From Gracilimonas sediminicola (GTDB lineage Bacteria > Bacteroidota > Rhodothermia > Balneolales > Balneolaceae), in the NCBI RefSeq assembly GCF_024320785.1, contig NZ_JANDBC010000003.1, forward strand, positions 372,001 through 436,000: DNA of 64,000 nt, in the 5' to 3' direction. Each line of letters starts with the position of its first letter. Position 1 is the stretch's first letter. Shown piece by piece: positions 36,943 to 44,571 of this stretch. Below the pieces are notes generated by a model. The model saw only the letters and a program-made list of their open reading frames with translations, searched no databases and was not told the origin of the DNA. The position numbers and the translations under genes are program-made.

Positions 36943-36969
36943 AATGTAGCAATAAAGAACGAAGATATA

Positions 36970-37341
36970 ATGAGATTTTTTAGCCGAAAGTTGATCAAAC
37001 CCCAGGACCTGAACGCACATGGAACCCTTTTTGGAGGCTCCGTTTTAAGCTGGGTGGATGAAGAAGCCGCCATCTATGTGCTGTGCCAGCTGGGTAAAAG
37101 TAATATTGTGACCAAGTACATGTCTGAAATCAACTTTGTTAACTCCGCAAAGCTGGGGGAAGTTATTGAGATTGGCATGGAAACTGTTAAATTCGGGCGA
37201 ACTTCTATTACAGTTAAATGTGTGGTGCGAAATAAATTCAGCAAAGAAACCATTATCAGCATTGATAAAATTGTGTTTGTTCATCTTGATGAATTTGGGA
37301 AACCTTCGCCCCACCATATCGAAGAACCTGTTAACGAATAA
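36970..37341 (+). CDS. Acyl-CoA thioesterase, hotdog fold (YciA-like), 123 aa
   Basis: Single hotdog domain with FSRKLIKPQDLNAHGTLFGG and SWVDEEAA, which hold the conserved N/H/G of the acyl-CoA binding turn and the catalytic acidic residue of the BACH/YciA class. It hydrolyses acyl-CoA thioesters in the cytosol; substrate length unknown. Length is normal for single-domain members. The Hpt-like gene follows 8 bp later, so the two are probably co-transcribed. Confidence 0.85.
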   Translation: MRFFSRKLIKPQDLNAHGTLFGGSVLSWVDEEAAIYVLCQLGKSNIVTKYMSEINFVNSAKLGEVIEIGMETVKFGRTSITVKCVVRNKFSKETIISIDKIVFVHLDEFGKPSPHHIEEPVNE

Positions 37342-37349
37342 CTCCGACC

Positions 37350-37697
37350 TTGAGTAGCAATAAAAAATTAGTTGATTTTTCGGGCCTGTCTGATATGCTC
37401 TATGGGGAGGAAAAGTATATCAAGGAATTTGCAGAAGCCGCCATTTCTTCCTTCAGCGAGTTTTCAGAGAACTATAAAAAGTTTTTACTGGCACGGGATG
37501 AAACCAATTTTAGAAAAGCGGGACACAAAATTAAGCCGGTAACTCAAATGCTTGGTCTCGAACAAATACTTGAGGAATATGAGCATGCAAAAACACTCAT
37601 CTGGGATGAAAAACCCCAGAACGAATTAGAAACTTCTGCTGATAAAGTTCAGCAAATCTGCTCGGAAGTCATTAAAGAATTAGAAGAAGAAACTTAG
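37350..37697 (+). CDS. Hpt-like histidine phosphotransfer protein, 115 aa
   Basis: All-helical protein with the Hpt pattern FRKAGHKIKPVTQMLGL; the candidate phospho-acceptor is His59, followed by the helix turn and a second helix of the four-helix bundle. The domain begins directly at residue 8 (VDFSGLSDMLYGEEKYIKEF), so the TTG start at 37350 is needed; an internal ATG would cut the first helix. It could relay phosphate between the HisKA_2 or REC-first kinases and the stand-alone receivers seen in this window. The residue after His is Lys, as in functional Hpt domains. Function is inferred from this short motif. Confidence 0.62.
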   Translation: MSSNKKLVDFSGLSDMLYGEEKYIKEFAEAAISSFSEFSENYKKFLLARDETNFRKAGHKIKPVTQMLGLEQILEEYEHAKTLIWDEKPQNELETSADKVQQICSEVIKELEEET

Positions 37698-37706
37698 ACT
37701 ATTTTC

Positions 37707-38717
37707 ATGAATGTATTGGTAACAGGGGGAGCCGGCTATATCGGAAGTCACACGGTACTGGAATTGTTAAATGAGGGACACCAGGTCATCGTGGTTGACA
37801 ATCTTTCAAACAGCAGCGAAGAAGCTCTTAAAAGAGTACAGAAAATTACGGGGAAACAACTCACGTTCTACAAAGAAGATCTTCTGAACAAAAACGCTCT
37901 GGATCAGATTTTCTCAGACCATGAGATAGACTCAGTCATTCACTTTGCAGGATATAAAGCCGTTGGTGAATCTGTAGAGAAGCCGCTGATGTATTATGAC
38001 AATAACATTACCAGCACCCTCTATTTGTGCGAACTGATGAAAAAGCATGGCGTCAAAAGTATTGTCTTCTCTTCTTCTGCCACGGTTTATGGGGATCCGC
38101 ATGAAGTCCCTATTACCGAAGACTTCCCTCTTTCGGCAACCAACCCCTACGGGCGCACCAAATTATTTATTGAATACATTCTCAAAGATCTTCACGTTGC
38201 TGATGAGTCATGGAACATTGCCCTTCTTCGTTATTTTAACCCGGTAGGAGCGCACAAAAGCGGTTTAATCGGAGAAGACCCTAACGATATTCCCAACAAC
38301 CTGATGCCTTTTGTGTCTCAGGTTGCGGTAGGCAAATTAGAGCAGCTTTCTGTTTTCGGTGATGATTACCCTACTCCGGACGGAACGGGTGTTCGGGATT
38401 ACATCCACGTAGTAGATTTGGCCATCGGTCATTTAAAAGCCCTGGAAAAACTCACTTCTGATCCCGGCCTGGTTATTTATAACCTTGGCACCGGGAAAGG
38501 AACCAGTGTTTTAGAAATGGTAGAAGCCTTTGAAAAAGCATCCGGCAAGGAAGTTCCCTATAAAATCACCCCACGCCGGCCCGGCGATATCGCTGCTTGC
38601 TATGCCGATCCTTCCAAAGCCGAGGATGAACTTGGCTGGACAGCTGAACGAGGAATTGAAGAAATGTGCATAGATGCCTGGAAATGGCAATCAGAAAATC
38701 CCAACGGCTACAAATAA
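37707..38717 (+). CDS. galE: UDP-glucose 4-epimerase GalE, 336 aa
   Basis: Extended short-chain dehydrogenase interconverting UDP-glucose and UDP-galactose with bound NAD. N-terminal [15 protein letters not shown] (NAD site), [18 protein letters not shown], catalytic Ser in FSSSATVYG and [11 protein letters not shown] (YxxxK), then [10 protein letters not shown] and the C-terminal [13 protein letters not shown] are classic GalE. Length is exactly typical. It supplies galactosyl donor for surface polysaccharides. Followed by tRNA-Leu on the same strand, which has its own promoter. Confidence 0.95.
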   Translation: MNVLVTGGAGYIGSHTVLELLNEGHQVIVVDNLSNSSEEALKRVQKITGKQLTFYKEDLLNKNALDQIFSDHEIDSVIHFAGYKAVGESVEKPLMYYDNNITSTLYLCELMKKHGVKSIVFSSSATVYGDPHEVPITEDFPLSATNPYGRTKLFIEYILKDLHVADESWNIALLRYFNPVGAHKSGLIGEDPNDIPNNLMPFVSQVAVGKLEQLSVFGDDYPTPDGTGVRDYIHVVDLAIGHLKALEKLTSDPGLVIYNLGTGKGTSVLEMVEAFEKASGKEVPYKITPRRPGDIAACYADPSKAEDELGWTAERGIEEMCIDAWKWQSENPNGYK

Positions 38718-38730
38718 AAAGTAAAACTGC

Positions 38731-38763
38731 TTTGTTATTTAGTTGTTACTAACCTTATCTTTG
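38731..38763 (+). promoter_or_regulatory. Promoter of tRNA-Leu, Bacteroides-type
   Basis: TTTG (38731-38734), 21-nt spacer, TATCTTTG (38756-38763): both boxes match the TTTG/TAnnTTTG consensus exactly. The tRNA begins 15 bp downstream, the distance expected with a short 5' leader. Confidence 0.65.
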
Positions 38764-38777
38764 AAGTCTTCAAAAAA

Positions 38778-38862
38778 GCCAAAGTGGCGGAATTGGTAGA
38801 CGCGCGCGACTCAAAATCGCGTTCCTCCGGGAGTGAGGGTTCGAGTCCCTCCTTTGGTACCA
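38778..38862 (+). tRNA. tRNA-Leu (anticodon CAA)
   Basis: 85-nt class II tRNA. Acceptor stem GCCAAAG (38778-38784) pairs with CTTTGGT (38852-38858), with one G-U pair; A discriminator and encoded CCA end follow. The anticodon arm is CGCGA-CTCAAAA-TCGCG with CAA in the loop, reading UUG. A variable arm is present between the anticodon and T arms (GGTTCGAGTCC). Confidence 0.95.
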
Positions 38863-38864
38863 TT

Positions 38865-38900
38865 AAAGCCTTGCAGATTTCTGCAGGGCTTTTCTTTTTT
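38865..38900 (+). terminator. Terminator of tRNA-Leu
   Basis: AAAGCC-T-TGCAG pairs with CTGCA-G-GGCTTT (12-bp stem with one T-G pair, ATTT loop), followed by TTTTCTTTTTT. It begins 3 bp after the encoded CCA. Confidence 0.85.
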
Positions 38901-39146
38901 CGGAAACCCATCACTTTCTTCTTGCCGAAAGTGCAATCATCTTGAGAGAAAATTTATCCCGGATGTCATTAAAAAAGAACCTCTCCCCGGGAACAAATAT
39001 CTATTTCTGAAGTACATCCGGCTTAGCAAATACACGATACACCCTATTTCTGAATCTGTTTAAATATTAATTATTTATAACAAATCTGTAACACCAATGG
39101 GTTGCGTACACTCTTGTAACAAAAAGAAATCAAGGAAGGAGCAAAC

Positions 39147-39731
39147 ATGGTCAAGTATTTAGTTTTCTGTGTTTTTGTAGCAGCCGGTTATATTGTCTAT
39201 ACCAATTTTCCGGTAAATCACGGCCCGGGCATTACTGCAAAAGAAGGACCTGAGATAAAGCGATTGACATGGCAGGAACCCTTTTCTTTTAAAGGAGCTA
39301 CACTGACGCCCAAAAAAACCATTGAAGCCGAAGTCCGAATTATAAAAAGAAAGCGTTATTTCTTTGACAGTTTTTCCCGTTACTCCCCGGTGGATGCTGT
39401 GATAGGCTGGAATCAGCTTTCGGATGAACGCAACCTGGATTACATCTTCTTTACACTCGATGATCGTAACCATGATGTAGACCTTACCCGCCCTCCTGTA
39501 GAAGTTTCTACCATATACCAGGAAAGCGATTTATGGCATTTCATTCCTTCTTCTGCCTCTGTAGAAGAACAACTTAAACAACTGCGGGATGGACATGTTG
39601 TAAAGCTGGAAGGACTCTTAGTTGATATTGAACATGACGAGGGATTTGGTTACCAAACGGCTACTGAAGTTTCGGGCAGATACAACGATAGCGGATTTGC
39701 CATCTGGGTAGAAAAATTTCACATCCGATAA
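39147..39731 (+). CDS. Conserved exported/membrane-anchored protein of unknown function, 194 aa
   Basis: An uncleaved signal-anchor (about 3-19) is followed by a soluble, probably periplasmic domain. Segments RYSPVDAVIGWNQLSDERN, LWHFIPSS and VVKLEGLLVDIE resemble, as I recall, a conserved hypothetical family in Proteobacteria with a P-D-x-x-x-G-W core; I cannot confirm this here. Strong AAGGAAGGAG ribosome site before the ATG. Upstream 245 bp after the tRNA terminator hold no other gene. Function unknown. Confidence 0.7.
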   Translation: MVKYLVFCVFVAAGYIVYTNFPVNHGPGITAKEGPEIKRLTWQEPFSFKGATLTPKKTIEAEVRIIKRKRYFFDSFSRYSPVDAVIGWNQLSDERNLDYIFFTLDDRNHDVDLTRPPVEVSTIYQESDLWHFIPSSASVEEQLKQLRDGHVVKLEGLLVDIEHDEGFGYQTATEVSGRYNDSGFAIWVEKFHIR

Positions 39732-39839
39732 CTTAATTCAACTTCCTATTGATTGTATTATCCTCAAAAATTATTTTCAGGTTCAATCATAGGGAGCATA
39801 ACTCCTTGTGAGTTAAATATTAAAGTTAATCGGGTTGTT

Positions 39840-40073
39840 ATGTCAGAAAAGCAAAAGGGTACGGTAAAGTGGTTCCACAATACCAAAGGTTATGGGTTCA
39901 TCAGTACGGAAACCGGGGAAGATGCATTTGTTCATTATTCAGAAATTCAAGCTGATGGGTTTAAGAAATTACGACGTGGTGAAGAAGTAGAATTTGTTTT
40001 AGATGAAGGCGATAAAGGGTTGCACGCCAAAGAAGTAGTATCCTTAAATCCTGTTGAAGATCAGGTGGAATAA
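39840..40073 (+). CDS. Cold-shock-domain protein, 77 aa
   Basis: Single cold-shock domain: [15 protein letters not shown] holds RNP1-like KGYGFI and DAFVHYSEI holds RNP2; the nucleic-acid-binding aromatics W, F, Y and F are intact. RNA chaperone of the Csp family in the cytosol. The ATG at 39840 is chosen because it begins the domain in the usual way; upstream in-frame codons lie in the about 108-bp leader. Such leaders often fold for cold regulation, but no clear hairpin is visible. A membrane-protein gene follows 5 bp later. Confidence 0.9.
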   Translation: MSEKQKGTVKWFHNTKGYGFISTETGEDAFVHYSEIQADGFKKLRRGEEVEFVLDEGDKGLHAKEVVSLNPVEDQVE

Positions 40074-40078
40074 TATAT

Positions 40079-40405
40079 ATGGCCTGGCTAAAAGATGCCT
40101 ACTTAGATGTACTCGTTTTATTGTTGATTGCTGTATTTGCGGTATATACCAATAACATTTTGGAAGTAGTTTTATGGGTGTACACCGGTCTCTTACTTTT
40201 AAGTAAAGTAATCGCTTTTTTCATGCCCGCCCTCCAGAAAAAGGCCGACCAAACGGAAGCACCTCCTCTATTCTACCATTTAATTTACGCGCTCACAATT
40301 GCGATATTTCTTTATATTGCGAAATATTATTTGGCTATTGCCTGGGCTGCAATTTGGTTAGCTTCATTTATTAGTTCGGCAAAAAAGACAAAAAAGAAAT
40401 CATAA
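40079..40405 (+). CDS. Small membrane protein of unknown function, 108 aa
   Basis: No recognised family. Hydrophobic profile predicts three to four membrane helices (about 8-24, 27-50, 66-82, 85-98) ending in a Lys-rich cytosolic tail (KKTKKKS). It follows the cold-shock gene by 5 bp and precedes the PagL-like gene by 18 bp, so the three may share a transcript. Confidence 0.65.
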   Translation: MAWLKDAYLDVLVLLLIAVFAVYTNNILEVVLWVYTGLLLLSKVIAFFMPALQKKADQTEAPPLFYHLIYALTIAIFLYIAKYYLAIAWAAIWLASFISSAKKTKKKS

Positions 40406-40423
40406 CTTTAGGTATCGCCATTT

Positions 40424-41035
40424 TTGAAGTTCGCGATTAAATTACTTTTTCCTGCCTTATTTTTATTCTTTTGTTCAGCAGCACAAACCAGTGTTGCACA
40501 AACCACAAATCCCGAATACAAAAGAGCAACCTTTACCCTTTGGGCAGGCTATTCATTTAATTCTGTTCGCTTTTTGGGGAAAACAGAAAACTCGCAAACA
40601 CAGATTTTCGGTATAGGTCTGCAAAGGCCTTTGAAAGAGTATCCTCCACAAAAAGCCATTTGGTACACGGCTGACCTGATTCCATACATTCATTTCAATT
40701 ATCCCAAAAGAGATGAAAATAATCGCATGACCTCTCGAAGTGGATTTGGGTTATCCCCTGTAGGTTTTACCCTTATGGACAATTCTCAAAAACGCCTTAC
40801 TCCTTATATCCGAACCACCGGTGGCATGATATTTATGGAACGTAATTTCCCAACTGACGGTGCAAGAAAGCTGAATTTCACCTTTGATATTACACTGGGT
40901 GCAAATTTAAGATTCAATACTTTTGCAATGATATCCTTTGGTTATAAATTTCATCATATTTCGAATGCTGAAACAGGCAACGAAAATCCGGGGCTGGACT
41001 CTAATTTTCTGTTTTTAAAATTTTCAATTCAATAG
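40424..41035 (+). CDS. PagL-like lipid A 3-O-deacylase / acyloxyacyl hydrolase family protein, 203 aa
   Basis: Signal peptide (about 1-25, ending SVAQT) then a small beta-barrel. The C-terminal segment [20 protein letters not shown] followed by LDS carries the His-x-Ser catalytic pair and the N-x-G-L-D pattern of PagL, the outer-membrane esterase that removes the 3-O acyl chain of lipid A. It ends in an aromatic beta-strand (FLFLKFSIQ). Start is TTG at 40424, which begins the signal peptide; no ATG is available in frame. Activity would alter the lipid A; substrate is inferred from the motif. Confidence 0.75.
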   Translation: MKFAIKLLFPALFLFFCSAAQTSVAQTTNPEYKRATFTLWAGYSFNSVRFLGKTENSQTQIFGIGLQRPLKEYPPQKAIWYTADLIPYIHFNYPKRDENNRMTSRSGFGLSPVGFTLMDNSQKRLTPYIRTTGGMIFMERNFPTDGARKLNFTFDITLGANLRFNTFAMISFGYKFHHISNAETGNENPGLDSNFLFLKFSIQ

Positions 41036-41042
41036 AATCAAT

Positions 41043-41573
41043 ATGTCGCTGAAAGCAACCATCAAAACGAGCAAAGGAACTATAAACGTTAATCTATTTT
41101 CTGAGAGGGCTCCAAGAACGGTGGCTAATTTCGTGAATCTTGCCTCCCGTGGTTTTTATGACAACCTGAAATTTCATCGGGTGATTAATGACTTTATGAT
41201 TCAAGGTGGATGCCCCAATGGTGATGGTCGTGGTGGACCGGGATACCGTTTTGAGGATGAGTTTCATGAAGAGCTAACCCATGATGAACCCGGTAAACTC
41301 TCCATGGCCAATGCCGGCCCTGACACCAATGGAAGCCAATTCTTCATTACACATGTCGCTACCCCATGGCTGGATGGAAAGCATGCTGTTTTTGGTGAAG
41401 TTAAATCAGAAGGAGATCAGGACGTAGTTGATGCTATTTCATCCGGAGATCAGATTGAATCGATTGATATTGAGGGCGAATATGAAGAGTTGCTCAGAAA
41501 AATCGATGAAGTGCAGTATTGGAATGAAAGCCTGGACGAACAATTTGAGAATCTTAGACCGGCCACCGTTTAA
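41043..41573 (+). CDS. Cyclophilin-type peptidyl-prolyl isomerase, 176 aa
   Basis: Cyclophilin fold with [20 protein letters not shown] (catalytic Arg and the F-x-x-x-Q site), [20 protein letters not shown] and KHAVFGEV. No signal peptide, so cytosolic. An extra C-terminal acidic extension (about 145-176) follows the core. It lies 7 bp after the PagL-like gene. Confidence 0.93.
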   Translation: MSLKATIKTSKGTINVNLFSERAPRTVANFVNLASRGFYDNLKFHRVINDFMIQGGCPNGDGRGGPGYRFEDEFHEELTHDEPGKLSMANAGPDTNGSQFFITHVATPWLDGKHAVFGEVKSEGDQDVVDAISSGDQIESIDIEGEYEELLRKIDEVQYWNESLDEQFENLRPATV

Positions 41574-41646
41574 TTTCAAAATGCTGTAAACTTTTCGAAA
41601 GTCTATTCGTAGTGATTGCAAAAATAATCACACCAACCTTATCACT

Positions 41647-43125
41647 ATGCTACGACTGTTACTATTTTCCATTTTTTCGTTAGGACTTCTATTCTCTCCA
41701 AATTATTCCTCAGCTCAGGATAGCGGTGATTATGACGAGCTCAAATACCGGAAATGGCGAGTCACCCTCTTCCCTCCTTTAAGTACAAACTGGACTAACG
41801 CACCGGATTATACGGCTCGTTATTCCATTAATATATTAGGTGGTTATCATGGAGGCTTAGATGGTGGTGAAATCGGCGGGCTCATTAATTACAATAAGTA
41901 TTATGCCCATGGCTTTCAGGTAGCAGGTTTAGTCAATGCCACCGGAGGTGATATGGCCGGTGTAAATATTGCAGGAGCCTTGAACCTTTCGAGCGATGAA
42001 ATGTCGGGGATACAGTTTTCAGGCCTTGCCAACATAGCCGGGGAAGATCTTGAAGGTATTCAGGGAGCCGGCGGCTTTAATATAGCCGGTGGCAATTCCA
42101 GTGGATTGCAGTTTGCCGGTTTAGGGAATATTGCCAAAGGTGATATTGAAGGCTTACAAGGTGCAGGAGGCATAAATGCAGCCTGGGGTGATATTTCCGG
42201 ATTACAGGCAGCAGGAATTGCCAATATAGCTCGGGAAGATGTGGAAGGACTTCAGGCAGCCGGGTTTATGAACTTTGCCGGATCAGATATTTCCGGATTG
42301 CAAGCATCAGGAGCTGCCAATATTGCTCTTGGTGATATTGAAGGGCTTATGGCTACCGGAGGTGTTAATATTGCCAAAGAAAATGCAAGCGGGTTATTCG
42401 CCGCCGGGTTGCTCAACGTAGCCAACAATGTAGAAGGACTTGTATTCTCAGGGGGAGCCAACATTGCCAAAAACTTAGAAGGGATTCAGTTTGCAGGCTT
42501 ATTGAACTTTTCGGAAACCGCTACCGGAGTTCAAATCGGACTTATAAACCTGGCTAAAGATTTTGAAGGTGTTCCGGTTGGTCTGATCAGCTTGTACGGT
42601 AATGGCCGAAAGAATGTGGACGTTCGCTTTTCTGATGGTGGATTCACTGATATCGGATTAACCCTTGGCACCTATCGAGTGTACAACTCTGCTATTTTTG
42701 GATATAACACTCTTTTAGACAGAGATGTTTACCGAGTTGGGCTCGCCATAGGCCTTGAGAAGAACATCAATGATTCCTTCCAAAACTGGAAAGATGAATC
42801 CATGTATGTGAATCAGGAATTTGCTTTTACTCATCAGTTTGAGGATGAATGGTCCCGAAAATTAAATATGATCTATTCCTATAAATTTCTGGTAGGCAAG
42901 CGATTTGGAAATGGCTTCTCACTCTATGGCGGACCTACTTTCAACGCCCAAATCACCCGTGTAAATGCAGCTGAAGACTATACGTGGTACAGTTTATGGT
43001 CACCTGAGTGGAAAGGAAGAGATTACCGGTTCTGGGTAGGGTTTACAGCCGGAGTCCGTCTATTCAAACAAAAAGCTGTGCCCCGCTTCAAAGATGAATT
43101 CAATAATTGGGACATTGACTGGTAA
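41647..43125 (+). CDS. Exported 16-residue-repeat surface protein with C-terminal barrel-like region, 492 aa
   Basis: Signal peptide (about 1-23). Residues about 87-315 contain some 13-14 tandem repeats of 15-16 residues with consensus GDIEGLQ-x-AGx-x-NIA, for example GDISGLQAAGIANIAR and EDVEGLQAAGFMNFAG; such spacing favours a beta-solenoid or stacked turns. The same style of repeat is found in the LA_2272-type surface-repeat proteins (name from memory). The C-terminal part (about 320-492) has alternating aromatic strands suggestive of an outer-membrane segment. Function unknown; location at the cell surface is likely. Confidence 0.75.
   Translation: MLRLLLFSIFSLGLLFSPNYSSAQDSGDYDELKYRKWRVTLFPPLSTNWTNAPDYTARYSINILGGYHGGLDGGEIGGLINYNKYYAHGFQVAGLVNATGGDMAGVNIAGALNLSSDEMSGIQFSGLANIAGEDLEGIQGAGGFNIAGGNSSGLQFAGLGNIAKGDIEGLQGAGGINAAWGDISGLQAAGIANIAREDVEGLQAAGFMNFAGSDISGLQASGAANIALGDIEGLMATGGVNIAKENASGLFAAGLLNVANNVEGLVFSGGANIAKNLEGIQFAGLLNFSETATGVQIGLINLAKDFEGVPVGLISLYGNGRKNVDVRFSDGGFTDIGLTLGTYRVYNSAIFGYNTLLDRDVYRVGLAIGLEKNINDSFQNWKDESMYVNQEFAFTHQFEDEWSRKLNMIYSYKFLVGKRFGNGFSLYGGPTFNAQITRVNAAEDYTWYSLWSPEWKGRDYRFWVGFTAGVRLFKQKAVPRFKDEFNNWDIDW
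41947..42591 (+). repeat. Degenerate 48-bp (45-48) coding tandem repeats
   Basis: Encodes residues 101-315 of the surface-repeat protein: ten 16-residue units in exact register from residue 101 to 260, then about three 15-residue units. DNA copies have diverged, so the array looks old and is held by protein selection. Confidence 0.8.
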
Positions 43126-43165
43126 CAGATTATGGCCGTGAATTTAATTCCGTAAGATTATCTGC

Positions 43166-43196
43166 TTTCATCAAATCTAAACTAAAAATACGTTCG
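43166..43196 (+). promoter_or_regulatory. Promoter candidate of the exported msrB gene
   Basis: TTTC (43166-43169), 19-nt spacer, TACGTTCG (43189-43196), one base off TAnnTTTG. Expected transcript start is about 40 bp before the ATG at 43244. Confidence 0.38.
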
Positions 43197-43243
43197 TACT
43201 GTTAAGCAGCTCTAAACAGACAAACTAATCAACTTTGGATTTT

Positions 43244-43816
43244 ATGAAATACGCAGTCTTAATTGTAGCGTTTACGGCCATTATCGCAACCGCTCTCCTG
43301 TCAGTGAATACTGAAGAACCCCCGGCGACTATTCATCAACATGAGATAGAAGAAGCTGATATCGAGATGGTAGCTACGCGGCAGGATACCATGCCTGAAG
43401 AGGATTATCCGTTCAAAAAAACGGAAGCAGAATGGAAAGAAATTTTGACCTCCAAAGAATATCGCATTCTGCGTGAACGCGGCACAGAACTCCCCTATGT
43501 AAATGAATATGATGACAACAAAAGGGAAGGAATATATGTGTGTGGGGGTTGCGGACAAAAGCTGTACAGCTCTGAACATAAGTACGACAGCGGAACAGGC
43601 TGGCCCAGTTTCTGGAAACCTCTGGCAGATTCCCTTTTAGGTGAACGAGAAGATAACAGCTTTTTTATGACCCGTATTGAGATTGTATGCTCAAACTGCG
43701 GCGGTCATCTTGGCCATGTTTTCGATGACGGTCCACAACCTACCGGGTTAAGGTACTGCATGAATTCTGCGGCTATGGATTTCATCCCAAAAGACGAAGT
43801 TTCAGCTGATGAATAA
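43244..43816 (+). CDS. msrB: Exported peptide-methionine (R)-S-oxide reductase MsrB, 190 aa
   Basis: N-terminal membrane anchor or signal (about 1-22) followed by an acidic linker and a complete MsrB domain (about 60-180). Zinc-binding CxxC pairs VCGGCGQKLY and VCSNCGGHLGH, substrate motif SGTGWPSFW and catalytic Cys in LRYCMNSAAMDF are intact. It repairs methionine-R-sulfoxide, here probably in the periplasm. The ATG at 43244 is preferred to an upstream TTG. Its terminator sits at 43862-43889. Confidence 0.93.
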   Translation: MKYAVLIVAFTAIIATALLSVNTEEPPATIHQHEIEEADIEMVATRQDTMPEEDYPFKKTEAEWKEILTSKEYRILRERGTELPYVNEYDDNKREGIYVCGGCGQKLYSSEHKYDSGTGWPSFWKPLADSLLGEREDNSFFMTRIEIVCSNCGGHLGHVFDDGPQPTGLRYCMNSAAMDFIPKDEVSADE

Positions 43817-43861
43817 AAAGCCGGCTGCGTTGTTGGAAATCTTTGCAACTATTTAGATTAT

Positions 43862-43889
43862 AAGGCGTCCTGAACAGGATGCCTTTTTT
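43862..43889 (+). terminator. Terminator after msrB
   Basis: AAGGCGTCC (43862-43870) pairs with GGATGCCTT (43877-43885), one G-T pair, 6-nt loop, followed by TTTTTT. It lies about 46 bp after the msrB stop and right before the next gene's start. Confidence 0.78.
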
Positions 43890-43890
43890 A

Positions 43891-44445
43891 ATGGAAACCA
43901 ACAGTTACAGCATGCCATCTAAAGCTACTATTCTACACGAAGCCAGTTTCAGCCCAAAAATTAAAAATTACATATTGTGGTACGGGGTATTAATTTGCTT
44001 CATTACCGTTGTTATGATACCTCTTATCCCCATTTGGCTGATTGTCGCATCATTCTATCTGAGTAAGTACTTTGAGCGTCTTGAGTGTGAGCTAACCACC
44101 CGCTCCCTCCGATTTAAGAAAGGATATATTTTTCATACCGAGCGAACCATCCCGCTTGATAAAATTCAGGATCTGACCTTTAAAGAAGGTCCTTTGTTGA
44201 AATATTTTGGGCTTAGCATTTTGAGGATTGAAACTGCCGGCAGTTCAGCTCAAGCCGGACCAGATCTTTCCCTGATTGGCATTGTTGATGCCTTCGATTT
44301 TCGCAGCATGGTTTTGGATCAGCGAGATAAAGTAACTGACACCCAAGGTTCGGGTTCTGCGAATGAAAGCGCCGATTCATCTATAGAGATACTGAAAGAA
44401 ATAAGAGATTCTCTGAAACGCATTGAAGGTAAACTACCGCAATAA
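43891..44445 (+). CDS. Bacterial PH-domain membrane protein (YdbS/DUF304-like), 184 aa
   Basis: Two membrane helices (about 28-48 and 50-65) followed by a PH-like beta domain (about 70-140: LTTRSLRFKKGYIFHTER, TIPLDKIQDLTFKEGPLLKY) and a C-terminal amphipathic helix (EILKEIRDSLKRIEGKL). This fits bPH_2 proteins of the inner membrane, whose role is undefined. I start at the ATG at 43891, directly after the msrB terminator; an in-frame ATG at 43879 lies inside that hairpin, and a third at 43924 is also possible. Transcription must start close by or read through. Confidence 0.75.
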   Translation: METNSYSMPSKATILHEASFSPKIKNYILWYGVLICFITVVMIPLIPIWLIVASFYLSKYFERLECELTTRSLRFKKGYIFHTERTIPLDKIQDLTFKEGPLLKYFGLSILRIETAGSSAQAGPDLSLIGIVDAFDFRSMVLDQRDKVTDTQGSGSANESADSSIEILKEIRDSLKRIEGKLPQ

Positions 44446-44571
44446 GTTTTCGGGAGTTGGAATTCTGGATGACTGCACGTGGTTTTGCTTTCAATTAAAA
44501 CAACACGTTCCATTTCGTTTCTATAAGTCTATTCTCAATTTTATGAATCTCCCAAAAAAGCTCTTTAAAGC

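Noticed and set aside
36940-36969. TTG start for the thioesterase adding ten residues
   Set aside because: The codon lies within the exact TATCTTTG promoter box, so it would be upstream of the transcript start.
38833-39063. Plus-strand reading frame of 76 codons starting within tRNA-Leu
   Set aside because: It overlaps the tRNA and its terminator; no ribosome site and no family pattern.
38778-39146. tRNA-Leu as an attachment site of an integrated island
   Set aside because: No integrase gene and no repeat of the tRNA 3' end is visible downstream in the window.
41947-42591. Tandem repeats as a non-coding or CRISPR-like array
   Set aside because: The repeats are in frame, 45-48 bp, and preserve a 16-residue protein pattern inside a complete gene with signal peptide.
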